Source: Tieghemostelium lacteum (taxonomy: Eukaryota > Evosea > Eumycetozoa > Dictyosteliales > Raperosteliaceae). Taken from it: DNA of 64,000 nt. The DNA lies in the NCBI GenBank assembly GCA_001606155.1, contig LODT01000037.1, forward strand, positions 1,736,001 to 1,800,000. Direction: 5' to 3'. The position numbers and the translations under genes are program-made. The notes below the pieces were generated by a model. It saw nothing but the letters and a program-made list of their open reading frames with translations. It was not told the DNA's origin and searched no databases. Positions 20,370 to 29,762 of this stretch are shown piece by piece (the stretch's first letter is position 1; each line of letters starts with the position of its first letter).

Positions 20370-21788
20370 TTATATCATATAGGTTTTTCCATCTTCTTCT
20401 GTGAAATAGATTAGATGTTTAACACATGGTGGTACATGTAAATTAATGTGTCTGTACAGTGAATTTACTCTAAGAGTCTTTAGATTACCACTGTTTGGAA
20501 GAACACCTTCTGCTAATTCTGCACATTGTGAAATAATAATTTCTTCAAGAGAGTCTGGTAAATCACCAGGTTTCAGTTTGGTGTAATATTGTACACCAAA
20601 ATTCAATATCTTTAGTGATTTTACATCTCTAAGACAATCATAGAGGAAATGCACGCCAACACAGAGAAATTCCAGGTTTGGTGGAAACCGATTTATCCTC
20701 TTTGAGAAACTGTATTGCATATATAGTGATTTTAAAGTATCTGGGAGAATTCCATCTCCAAATGGATCATATGGGTGTATTACTACATGTAACTTTGTAA
20801 GATTTGGAAACACACCACTTTTTAAATATTGTGTGTGGTCACCACGGAGAAAAAGTGATTTTAAAGTTGATGGAAAAACACCTAGTTCCATTTCATGATA
20901 GTATTTATCTCCTACATTCAGTGATTCTAGACCTTCTGGTAATTGTCCAGGTTCAAATTTAATATTGTATCCGTAACCTAGTCTGAGTTTCTTTATACCT
21001 TTGGGTACAAATTTCACATTATATGTTCTTCCAGTTCGAAGTTTAGTACAGCTTGGTGGTAAACTTTGCATTAGAGATTGCTCATAAGTAAATTTATTTC
21101 CAAGTATAAGAACCACCAGTGACTTTGGTAGAATATCTATTGGATGATTGTAATTGTCACCTAGTCTCAGAGATGTTATACTATCAGGCATGGATATTTG
21201 TGATAGAGGGGTTACACAAAGTCCTGGTAAACTCAAGTTTTTCAAACTTTTTGGTAAGATGTTCTCTGGAAATCCATGATCAAATGATCCTAAATAGAGT
21301 TTTACAAGATGAGAAGGAAATTGTCTACTACTTGTAAAAGGTTGATTGATATCGAATTTCAGGTTTTCTAAACTATGTGGTAGTGTATCTTCAGGAACGA
21401 TTCCTTTAAACGAACCACCTAGGTGTAGTGTATGGATATCTTGTATTACTAAATCTTTAACCAATACAGGACAAATTTTGCCTGGGTGCGGAGATAGTGT
21501 TATTTTAAATACACTTAATCTCCTTACTAAATCGGTTTTGAATATATGATAATGTTGGGATTCATATAAAAATATTTGTTTGAATAGTGTGGGAACATGT
21601 GAGACATCAATGTTCTTTTGAACACATTGCAAATAGTATTCAATTGGAAATTTTATAAATCTTAATGATTTACGATGACTATATAACTCTTTGCATGTTA
21701 CTAGTAAATTTATAATATCAGTATCATTTCTAAAGGATTTAATAATATAAGAAACAATCACTAGATTTGCAAAGGTTCTGTCTTGCAT
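20370..21788 (-). CDS. FNIP-repeat protein
   Basis: A single exon encodes 472 aa. After about 100 N-terminal residues with an F-box-like feel (IINLLVTCKELYSHRKSLRFI) come roughly a dozen units of 20-25 residues, such as ILPKSLKNLSLPG, DILPKSLVVLILGNKF and GVFPSTLKSLFLRG. These follow the FNIP/IP22 pattern (I-P-x-S-L-x-x-L-x-L-G), an LRR-like solenoid greatly expanded in Dictyostelium. Individual members are mostly unstudied; binding-platform roles are assumed. The gene is intact. It is divergent from the secreted protein gene at 22073. Confidence 0.9.
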   Translation of the reverse strand: MQDRTFANLVIVSYIIKSFRNDTDIINLLVTCKELYSHRKSLRFIKFPIEYYLQCVQKNIDVSHVPTLFKQIFLYESQHYHIFKTDLVRRLSVFKITLSPHPGKICPVLVKDLVIQDIHTLHLGGSFKGIVPEDTLPHSLENLKFDINQPFTSSRQFPSHLVKLYLGSFDHGFPENILPKSLKNLSLPGLCVTPLSQISMPDSITSLRLGDNYNHPIDILPKSLVVLILGNKFTYEQSLMQSLPPSCTKLRTGRTYNVKFVPKGIKKLRLGYGYNIKFEPGQLPEGLESLNVGDKYYHEMELGVFPSTLKSLFLRGDHTQYLKSGVFPNLTKLHVVIHPYDPFGDGILPDTLKSLYMQYSFSKRINRFPPNLEFLCVGVHFLYDCLRDVKSLKILNFGVQYYTKLKPGDLPDSLEEIIISQCAELAEGVLPNSGNLKTLRVNSLYRHINLHVPPCVKHLIYFTEEDGKTYMI

Positions 21789-22072
21789 TTTTAAAAAAAT
21801 TTATATAGCTATTTTTATTCAAATTTAATAATTTTTCAAGTGCGAAGACATCTTAATATTACATCATAAAAGATTACAATTATGAGGAGACAATACCCAT
21901 AAAATATTTCAACACACAATAAAATTCAAAAAATTATCAAAAAACAAGATATAACTTATATTTGCTTCTCTTCCTTTGTTCCACCTGATTTTTAATCAAA
22001 AAAATCAAAGATATTTTTGGATTTATAAAATACAAACAACGAAAAGTTTTTTCATTACATCATCTTAATCAA

Positions 22073-22702
22073 ATGAAAACAATATTATTGTCTCTATTTG
22101 TAATAATTAATCTATCATTGGTTTTATCTTCAAGTGAAGAAGGCACAATTTTTAATAATTTTGAAGTGTTCTCTGATTCAAAATGTACATCAGAACCTCA
22201 AGGTATAATATATAGTGGAATATTCAATCTATGTTATGATTTTCTCTATAGTGTTCTACCATTTAATTTTATAATTAAACCATTGGAAAATGTACAAGAA
22301 GCACAGTTTAATATATTTAGTGAAGAGAATGGTTGTTTCCATAAAGGACCTTACAATTCCACTGTTTATAAACAAGGTGGTTGTACTCTTGAAGATGATT
22401 CTAATAACTACTATTTCCATTATACACAATCAACAGAGTTACCACAAGTCCCACCCAACAGTATAGAATTTGGTTTCTATGATAGTAACTCTAATCAAGT
22501 TGGTTTAGTCTATTACCTAAATGGTACAATATTCTCAATTGACAATGGTGGTTATACAACTCAATATTATTGTGATAATAATGTTCCAACTGTCCAATAT
22601 TGTAATTATGTTTCATGGACTGGACGGCCCACTTGTCAACCCAACGAGATTACTGTAGCTAAAAACTCTAGAGATTTAAAAATGATTCCAAAGTGTATAT
22701 AA
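22073..22702 (+). CDS. Small secreted cysteine-containing protein, dictyostelid-type
   Basis: A single exon encodes 209 aa with a clear signal peptide (1-19, LLSLFVIINLSLVLS). The mature part has about 11 cysteines, several N-glycosylation sequons and many aromatic residues, but no membrane helix, so it is probably secreted or cell-wall associated. Its C-terminal CQPNEITV...C segment loosely recalls the tails of the tandem paralogues at 59-63 kb, but the body differs. Function is unknown. It ends only 64 bp before the convergent dienelactone hydrolase gene. A CCCATAA heptamer at 21896 is probably chance. Confidence 0.75.
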   Translation: MKTILLSLFVIINLSLVLSSSEEGTIFNNFEVFSDSKCTSEPQGIIYSGIFNLCYDFLYSVLPFNFIIKPLENVQEAQFNIFSEENGCFHKGPYNSTVYKQGGCTLEDDSNNYYFHYTQSTELPQVPPNSIEFGFYDSNSNQVGLVYYLNGTIFSIDNGGYTTQYYCDNNVPTVQYCNYVSWTGRPTCQPNEITVAKNSRDLKMIPKCI

Positions 22703-22766
22703 ATAAACTTAAAATCAAATATTATTTAATAAATCAACAATTTTTCTTATAAAATATTTTATTTGA

Positions 22767-23570
22767 TTAGAGATTTCTTTTAAAGAGATCAAATAAGGTT
22801 TCCCAGTGTTTATTACAAGCAGGTTCATTCCACATTAAGGTATCAGACATTGTCCATCCATGAGCAGCACCAGCGTAGAGCTCAGATTTGAATTTAATTT
22901 TATTGGCAGTACATTGATCTTCAATTACTTTAATTTGTTCAGGTGTCATTGATTTATCATTGTCAGCATGTCCGAAATAGATTTCGCCAGTGATGTTTTT
23001 GTACTCTAAATGAATGGAATCTTCTTTATCTGAAACTAAATTACCAGCATGATAAGAAGCAGTAGCAACTACATCTTTAGATCTAGAAGCAGCTAATGAA
23101 GCAACAGCACCTCCAAAACAGTATCCAACTACTCCTAACCCCTTCTCAGAAAGTGGTCTACACTGTTTTTGTGTTTTAATGAAATCAAATAATTCAATGA
23201 CGTCACCTAGAATCTCGTGTTTATTAGCTTTTCCTGCTACACAACGAATCTGACAAATTACATCGCCGATAGTTTCTGGTGATTTCAATTTTTCAAGATC
23301 TCTAATGAGTGGTGTTGGACCTTCTCTGAAAAAGAGGTTTGGTGCAATTACATAGTATCCTTGAGAAGCAATATGATCAGCCATCTCATAGATTCTAGCT
23401 CTGAGTCCAAAAGCATCCATTAATAGGAAAACAACTGGTAATGATCCATCTTTATGTTCACCTTTAGGTTGTGAAATATATGTGTCACATGACTTTCCAC
23501 ATTTCATTGGAATTTGAGTTAAAACAACATTACTATAACTGTTATTATTATTGTTATTATCACTTGACAT
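22767..23570 (-). CDS. Dienelactone hydrolase family protein
   Basis: A single exon encodes 267 aa, typical family length after an Asn-rich leader. Visible motifs: MDAFGLRARI near the oxyanion strand, the nucleophile elbow GYCFGGA (Cys in place of Ser, as in true dienelactone hydrolases), the acid in HADND, and the catalytic His in AAHGW. These enzymes open lactone rings or cleave small esters; in eukaryotes the physiological substrate is often unknown (for example carboxymethylenebutenolidase homologues). No signal peptide is present, so the protein is cytosolic. All triad residues are present. Confidence 0.9.
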   Translation of the reverse strand: MSSDNNNNNNSYSNVVLTQIPMKCGKSCDTYISQPKGEHKDGSLPVVFLLMDAFGLRARIYEMADHIASQGYYVIAPNLFFREGPTPLIRDLEKLKSPETIGDVICQIRCVAGKANKHEILGDVIELFDFIKTQKQCRPLSEKGLGVVGYCFGGAVASLAASRSKDVVATASYHAGNLVSDKEDSIHLEYKNITGEIYFGHADNDKSMTPEQIKVIEDQCTANKIKFKSELYAGAAHGWTMSDTLMWNEPACNKHWETLFDLFKRNL

Positions 23571-23691
23571 TATTTGAATTTAAGGCTGATTTATTATTGA
23601 TTTAAAGTCTAAACACAATTCAGTTGACATTTTTACTTTAAAAAAAATGAAAAATAAAAATATCTGAAATCATGGCGAATTCTTGTTTCAT

Positions 23692-23707
23692 GTGACATTC
23701 GTGTCAC
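23692..23707. repeat. 6-bp hairpin with TTCG loop
   Basis: GTGACA and TGTCAC flank TTCG, an exceptionally stable tetraloop as RNA. It is 122 bp upstream of the dienelactone hydrolase start, so it could equally be a dyad transcription-factor site. Confidence 0.4.
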
Positions 23708-23806
23708 CCGAGGAATATTCTTAATAAAAAATTATTTGTTGTCAGTATTATCAAATCTATTTGTTGGAATTGTCTCTTCAAATAAAAAAAATTTCGATTA
23801 CATCAG

Positions 23807-23834
23807 AATTTGTTTTGATGAATAAAAACAAATT
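23807..23834. repeat. 10-bp perfect inverted repeat, 8-nt loop
   Basis: AATTTGTTTT (23807-23816) pairs exactly with AAAACAAATT (23825-23834). It is placed just after the 3' end of the minus-strand gene at 23887, where it could help form transcript 3' ends. Low sequence complexity makes chance plausible. Confidence 0.4.
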
Positions 23835-23886
23835 AATAGGTTTTTATCCAAATTATAATCTATAGATATAGTGATGTCACTTGGGT

Positions 23887-26499
23887 TTATTGAGAAGTCA
23901 ATGAATTAATTCTAGGAACGGTTGCAACAGTTGTACCATTACTACTTATAGTCGATGACTTTTCACTACATGTACAGTCAATCTGATCAGATGATGACGA
24001 GCAACTACATGATGAACTACTGCTGATACTAGAGTGACTGTTAATTGCCAATGTTGATATACTATTTGAAAAATCAGTAGATGAAGGTGACTCTGCAAGA
24101 TTCTGTGAATTTCGTCCACTATTAGTAGTACTGCCACTATTACTAGTGACATTAGTATTACTTAAGGATTTTAAATGATGGTTAATATCTCTGCTACTGT
24201 GATTACTGCCTGTAGAGTTACTGGAGTTTCTCTTACTACTACCACCATTTGAAACACCACCTAATATAGCACTGTTTGTAAGACTTGTAAGGTTACCTCC
24301 AGATATAGGAGGTGAGTTATTAGATCCTCCATAAAGATCCAAAAACATTCTTTCAATTTCCATTAACAGTTGATTGAGATGACCTTCATCTTGTATACCC
24401 ATCATTTCTAGCATTCCAGCATCTAAAGTACTAATAGAACTGAGATCAAAGTATCCATATTGTAAGAAATTCTGAGAATACTGTGAGAGTCCTAATCTCT
24501 CTAACCAAGCACCAACAACCTTGTTAGGTGACATGGAGTACTGTAGAGGTAATTCTCTTTCTTTTTTCTGAAAAGAATCTGGAGAAATGTATCTTATAAA
24601 GTCAATTAAATGATCTTCATAGTCATCTAGAAACAAAGTATCAATATTAAAATGACCAGCACCATGAACTTTAATTAGTTTATACAAATGATGGCTGTTA
24701 TGAAATATTTTTGCTAGTTTCTTTGAGGCTTTGTAATTTACAATTTGGTCTTCGTCACCATGAACCAGTAGCACTGGACATGCAATCCTGTCAATCTTCT
24801 TCAAATGGTCAAATGCATCAAATGACAGTACCATGTTAACTATATTCTCTGATAATCCACCTGGACCAAAACTATTTAGTAATATCAAGCCACCTACGGA
24901 TTTATACTGCTTACACTGTTCAATAGGACTTGTTGGAGGTGACTTCATCATCTTATTCAGCGAACTCTTTCCAACAGGTTTAGGAAAGAGTGTGGAAGCA
25001 AATTTCAAAGTTCCAATAGTACCAATACTCTTTCCCATCAAAATTATATTTTTTGCTGGAATTTTTAGAGTGTTAATAAGGTGGTTAAAAACAATGGTGG
25101 TGTCTTCATAAAGCTCCTTAATAGTTGCACTTCCACTGGTATTTAGACCGAATCCAGTGTAGTCGTAACTGAATATATTGCAATGTAAAGTCTCTGATAG
25201 AATTCTCATCATTTTCTTTGTGATACCAATATCCTCAAAATTACCAGCACTGTACAGTATAGTAATCTTTGACTCACACGAATCTCTAGATCTCCATTTA
25301 TGATATAAACAAGGAATAGATTTATGAGGATGATTAGGACTTGTAACCCATATTAAATTCTCAAGATCCTTAGTATAACTAGGTGGAGGTGCTTGAAATA
25401 TAAGTAAATCCTTTTCCTTCTCTTTCTGAATAGGACCAAACGAATTCTTCTTCTTTGGAACACCCATTGATAATAAACTTTGAACTGAGTTTGAATGTGA
25501 TAATATTGGTCTTGATCTATTACTACCACTCTGTGTTAATATATTATTATTACTATTATTACTACTATTACTATTATTACTACTATTATTACTACTATTT
25601 ACATTATTATTATTACTATTATTATTAGAATTACTATTATTTGAAATCTCTTTTACTTCTATTGTATGTACAATAGAATCATCAGTTGAACCAAAATATG
25701 TTTCAAGTAATGAATTTTCAGGTAATACAGAATGATTATGAACTATTATACAATCTTTATAATTTGTTAAATTTACAATTTGATGTATTCTAAATATACT
25801 TTCTTTAATGGTACCATTTAATGGTAATCGTAGAACTTTATAGATTAGTGGGTGTGATTCTGGTAGTTTTACTCTAATCATTACGCATGGTTCTTGTTGA
25901 TCACCATTTCTACTACTACTCAAAGAACTATTATTTGATTTACTTGTAGTTGTTGTATTTGTACTTACTGTTGAATAACTAGTTGTCGTTGTTACTGTTG
26001 ATGTAGAAAGTGGTGTTGAATTACCATTACCACTACCTAAACTATTTGATCTTGAATTACTACTACTATTATTGATATTATTATTACTATTACTATTAGT
26101 AATGTTTATATCATCTAGTGTATCACCTTCTTCTTCTTCACTTGAATCACTTGAATTGGAATAGGAAAGTGATGCAGATGTTTGAATTAGATTACTACTA
26201 CCATTACTACTAGTAATTCCATTACTGTTATCCAAGTCATTATTACCCTTTCTTTGTATGAATCTTTGTATAGTTGAAGAAGTTAGAGGTGGTTTATATG
26301 GTGATGTTACTACAGTGATGTTATCACTCTTTTTTAATGATTGATTACTATTGGATAAATCTGAATTCTCAGAGAGACAATCTGTCAATTCGGATGCAGT
26401 TGTGGAGTTTAATGAAGATGAAGTAGGTGTTGTATTGGTAGTACTAGTTAATGTCAATGAAGAGGTTGTTGAAGACAATGATATCTCATCATTCTCCAT
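23887..26499 (-). CDS. Alpha/beta hydrolase (ABHD17/FAM108-like) with SAM domain
   Basis: A single exon encodes 870 aa. The first 370 residues are Ser/Thr/Asn-rich, apart from a short ordered patch around MIRVKLPESHPL. The hydrolase fold (about 375-640) shows ILYSAGNFEDIG, YDYTGFGLNTSG, nucleophile GKSIGT, acid in GDEDQIV and catalytic His in GAGHFNID. This order resembles ABHD17/ABHD13 serine hydrolases, some of which remove palmitate from proteins. A SAM domain follows (about 665-730; WLERLGLSQYSQNFL), then a Ser/Asn/Cys-rich tail. The hydrolase-SAM pairing suggests recruitment of the enzyme to partners by SAM oligomerisation, which is inference. The Cys-rich N-terminus of ABHD17 that anchors it to membranes is not seen. 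Confidence 0.87.
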   Translation of the reverse strand: MENDEISLSSTTSSLTLTSTTNTTPTSSSLNSTTASELTDCLSENSDLSNSNQSLKKSDNITVVTSPYKPPLTSSTIQRFIQRKGNNDLDNSNGITSSNGSSNLIQTSASLSYSNSSDSSEEEEGDTLDDINITNSNSNNNINNSSSNSRSNSLGSGNGNSTPLSTSTVTTTTSYSTVSTNTTTTSKSNNSSLSSSRNGDQQEPCVMIRVKLPESHPLIYKVLRLPLNGTIKESIFRIHQIVNLTNYKDCIIVHNHSVLPENSLLETYFGSTDDSIVHTIEVKEISNNSNSNNNSNNNNVNSSNNSSNNSNSSNNSNNNILTQSGSNRSRPILSHSNSVQSLLSMGVPKKKNSFGPIQKEKEKDLLIFQAPPPSYTKDLENLIWVTSPNHPHKSIPCLYHKWRSRDSCESKITILYSAGNFEDIGITKKMMRILSETLHCNIFSYDYTGFGLNTSGSATIKELYEDTTIVFNHLINTLKIPAKNIILMGKSIGTIGTLKFASTLFPKPVGKSSLNKMMKSPPTSPIEQCKQYKSVGGLILLNSFGPGGLSENIVNMVLSFDAFDHLKKIDRIACPVLLVHGDEDQIVNYKASKKLAKIFHNSHHLYKLIKVHGAGHFNIDTLFLDDYEDHLIDFIRYISPDSFQKKERELPLQYSMSPNKVVGAWLERLGLSQYSQNFLQYGYFDLSSISTLDAGMLEMMGIQDEGHLNQLLMEIERMFLDLYGGSNNSPPISGGNLTSLTNSAILGGVSNGGSSKRNSSNSTGSNHSSRDINHHLKSLSNTNVTSNSGSTTNSGRNSQNLAESPSSTDFSNSISTLAINSHSSISSSSSCSCSSSSDQIDCTCSEKSSTISSNGTTVATVPRINSLTSQ

Positions 26500-27199
26500 T
26501 TTGCTTTATTGACAATATCAAATATATATTTAATCTCTGTTTTTTTATTGGAATATTTATTCTAGAATTGTATATTTGTCTATTTTTTTAAACAATTAAT
26601 TAATACCATATGATTTAATTATTTCCCTAAAATATTCAGTTTATTTTGACAATATCAACAACACAAACACATATTATAAAAAAAAAAAAAATTTATTCAA
26701 CCACCACTTAATTTAAAACGCATTACTAATAAAGGTGTGTTTGATTATTACAACGATAATTTTGATTACAAAGAAAAAAGAAATGAGTGTGATATGATAT
26801 CATTGAGAATATTATTAAATATTTTGTCCATCAAATATCTTACATTTAAAGATGTAAAAAGGTACTTTTAAATATACTCATACTAAGATATGGATAAATA
26901 AAGTAAAAATAATTATTAATTTTAAAAGATGATATAGATATATAAAAAAAAACAAATATTACTAATAATATTTCAAATTAATTTAATTATTGAGAAGTTA
27001 TAAAAAAAACTATAGTTTTAAAAGAAAATTTAATTAAAAAGATCAAATCAAGGTCCTTTTTTTGGATTTTATAATAAATGAAAAAGATATTTATTTTTTT
27101 TTGGGATTGGAGTTTGGAAATGATTGGGGAAGTTTTTTACAGTGTTTTTTAAATAAATAAATAGTGGAAATAAGTAGATCTAGGAGGTGTTCGTTTGCA
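26500..27199. other. Intergenic AT-rich spacer
   Basis: About 700 bp lies between the start of the hydrolase-SAM gene and the 3' end of the seven-TM gene. I see only poly-A/T and simple sequence, with no RNA candidate or ORF. Confidence 0.55.
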
Positions 27200-28803
27200 T
27201 TAAGCATTAAGACGAGAATTGTTAATGTTATCCATCTCGTAGTCTTCATCAAAGAGGAAATAGGATTGTTTTTTCTCTTTTCTTAATCTAAATGTGAGTG
27301 CTAAACAGAGGAATAATGACACTTCAATAACGTAGGTAAAGAAATCAAATGCCCAAGTATAAGTGAATACAATGGCCATAAATTGAAGTATAATTGTGAA
27401 TCCAAGGAATATTAGCATTATCCATTTGAATGCAATATACATGTACAATATGGAATATCTCTTCTCAAGTGGAATTCTATCAATTTCAGAGTTTACTGAT
27501 GATAATGGAATTGGATGTTGAGGTGGTTGTTGTTGTTGTACCTGTTCTCTTGGTTGTTCATCTCCTAATTCTACCTGTTGTTGATCATCATCTCCTTCAC
27601 CTACCTGTTGTTGCTGTTGTTCCTGTTGTTGAATTTGCTGTTGAATTTGTTTTTGTATACTACTGGAAATTGAAATTTGAATCAAATGAATACTTTTATC
27701 AGTCTTGATAAAAATAATTATAAGAATTGGTATATAAATAATAAATGACAATATCTGTAGATAGATTATATTGATGAGTTAATATCAAACATTGTTAGAA
27801 TAAGAAGATATAAAATAACTACATACATTATAATAGCCGCCTAAAAAAGAACCAATACCCAAGGTAATTGCTAATGCTACAATACAGATGTATATGATAT
27901 TTTGGAATGATTTTGAAATGGAAACTGGGAGAATACTCCAACCGCATGATATCAATAATAATACAACAATAGAAATAATTCTAAAAATAATAAATATAAC
28001 CCAATACATTATCAATGTAGCTACATTAGTGGATCCATGGGTTTTAATATACTGATAGTATCCTAAACTGTATATAACATCAATGAGCTTTGAAATGGGA
28101 TACAAAGTAATTACTTTATGTAATTTAATATGTTGCTAATATTGTAAAACACCTTAATATTAATATCAAATAAAGGTTTATAAGAAGGCTCTATTCGTGT
28201 TATACATACTGTTCTATTTAATACCCAATTTGAAATCCAGTATATAATGAGAATAGACCAAATGGCTACAAATACCATTAGGATAATAGGTAATGGCATG
28301 AGTTCATAGGAAAGATGATTGTTGGTTGGATTTGTAAAACTGTATTCTACATTGAATTTCATCTCTTGTGCTAGACATTTTGACATTAGGAAATAGTAGT
28401 AACCCTCCTTTTTAATTTCGTCATTAAAGTAGTTGTTACCTTGACTCAAAACAAAAGTGAGTGTACATTTAGGATTAAAGAAGCATACATCATCCCATTG
28501 ACGATTTCTAGTAAACTCCTTTTCAAAACAACCATATAATTGAAATTGAGGTGTTTGATCGATATTTGGTGTACCATCAGGTTCAGTGGTGTTTTCAATT
28601 ACTGATTTACTCTCTAGACGTATATTAAATTGACCACCTTCCAAGAACCCAAACTCTGCAATATAGACTAAATCATTATCTTCATCAAATGTGAAATCTT
28701 GTGATGCTAAATAATTACAATGTGATATCTCAATGACTGCTAATATCACAACTATAAATAATAGTATCTTTCTATTATTTCTAATCATCATTTTTATCAT
28801 CAA
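27200..28803 (-). CDS. Seven-transmembrane GPR180/TMEM145-like (GOST-type) protein
   Basis: Exons 28803-28210, 28135-27827 and 27754-27200, with GTATGT donors and TTAG/ACAG acceptors in phase 0, give 485 aa. Signal peptide (about 10-30), a beta-rich lumenal domain of about 130 residues with paired cysteines (YGCFEKEF, DVCFF, PKC), then about seven membrane helices. Family-like landmarks are PLPIILMVFVAIW (helix 1), the LHKVITLYPISKL loop and CGWSILPVSIS. This layout is the GOST class (GPR107/108, GPR180, TMEM87, TMEM145), thought to act in Golgi trafficking or signalling. An insert rich in Gln/Glu sits between helices 5 and 6 (about 27490-27660). The first intron has to be spliced to reach the helix-2 frame. 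Subfamily assignment is moderate. Confidence 0.78.
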
Positions 28804-29762
28804 TATCTAGTATAATTATTATTGTTGTTATTGGTTGTTGTTGCCAGTATTATTACAACATATAAATGTATAAATAGAAAAAAGGGTTGTTGATTGATTA
28901 ATGTTGGTTTTTTTTTAGAATTTAATTTTTAAAAAAAAAATATTTGTTTAGTTTCAGTTTTTATTTGAAAGTTGATGCTATAGCTGATGATCTAAAAGTT
29001 AAATGGAAAAAATATCAGTGGTAGAAAACTAAAAAATTATATTTGCAACAACTATATTTTATATATCTCATGAGTTCAACAAATTGATTCTAAATTATCA
29101 ATAAAATTTAAGTAATCACTTTAAGCTTTTAACTTTTTTTAAAAATATATTTTAGGTTTAAAAAAGATAGTTTGTTTTGTGATTAAAATTGATCTTTTTG
29201 ATTTCAAGTTAAAATTCAAAGTCTGATTTGGTTTAATTTAAATTAAAATTTAAAATTTCATATGATTGTACATTAATTGAATCTAGATGTATGATCACAA
29301 TAGGGTTATGAGACCCCTATAGATACCAGTTTTCTAAGTGTGTCAAATCGAGATGAGCTCGATCATTCATTAAAAATGTTTTTTTGGACATCTAACGCCT
29401 AAAAACCGGTAGACAAAATCGATTTTGTCTTAAACTTTTTTTTTTGTTTTTTATTCTTTTTACACTTTTATTTATTTTTTCATTATTGTAATATATTTTC
29501 CTACCAACTTAACTTATTTATTTGTTTGTTGATTTATATATATTTTAATATATATTTATTTTTTTTTCCCCCTTCACCACACCACAATTTACACTATATC
29601 TTTGATTTAAATCGATCAGATTCTTGATTCAAGATATAGAGGTGTTTTTTTGTGTTTAAAAAACGAACAACCCCGCACTACTTTTTTTCAGAAAAAAAAC
29701 CCAAACAACCCCTCCAAAAAAATATTTTTTGTAAAAGACTTTGGACAGGGTCAAAAATAAAA
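28804..29762. other. Promoter region with palindromes
   Basis: Nearly 1 kb of divergent promoter space. Around 29295-29430 the sequence is less AT-rich and contains AGGG/CCCT, ATCGAG/CTCGAT and a 20-bp perfect palindrome. The rest is poly-A/T. The frame of the next gene extends upstream to 29652 but is not used here. Confidence 0.5.
29411..29430. repeat. 20-bp perfect palindrome
   Basis: AGACAAAATC is followed directly by its reverse complement GATTTTGTCT. It lies about 330 bp upstream of the EGF/multi-TM gene start, with a second dyad (ATCGAG/CTCGAT) about 60 bp before it. A dimeric transcription-factor site is the likely explanation. Confidence 0.6.

Larger units (their letters stand above)
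23571..23886. other. Intergenic spacer with two short perfect hairpins
   Basis: It lies between the dienelactone hydrolase start and the 3' end of the hydrolase-SAM gene. It holds GTGACA-TTCG-TGTCAC at 23692-23707 and a 10-bp inverted repeat at 23807-23834, with no ORF. Confidence 0.5.

Noticed and set aside
21896-21902. CCCATAA heptamer as a second DUSE
   Set aside because: No structured or GC-richer sequence lies 60 bp downstream on that strand; it falls in a divergent promoter and is probably chance. The same heptamer also occurs inside coding sequence near 16803 and 52630.
28136-28152. A 17-nt GT...AG segment as a mini-intron in the seven-TM gene
   Set aside because: It would restore frame, but dictyostelid introns are not that short. 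A normal 74-nt intron using the GTATGT upstream and the same acceptor fits better.
29652-29762. Upstream in-frame ATG for the EGF/PSI multi-TM gene
   Set aside because: It adds a basic, Lys/Pro-rich leader before a clean signal peptide and lies in T/A-rich leader-like sequence.
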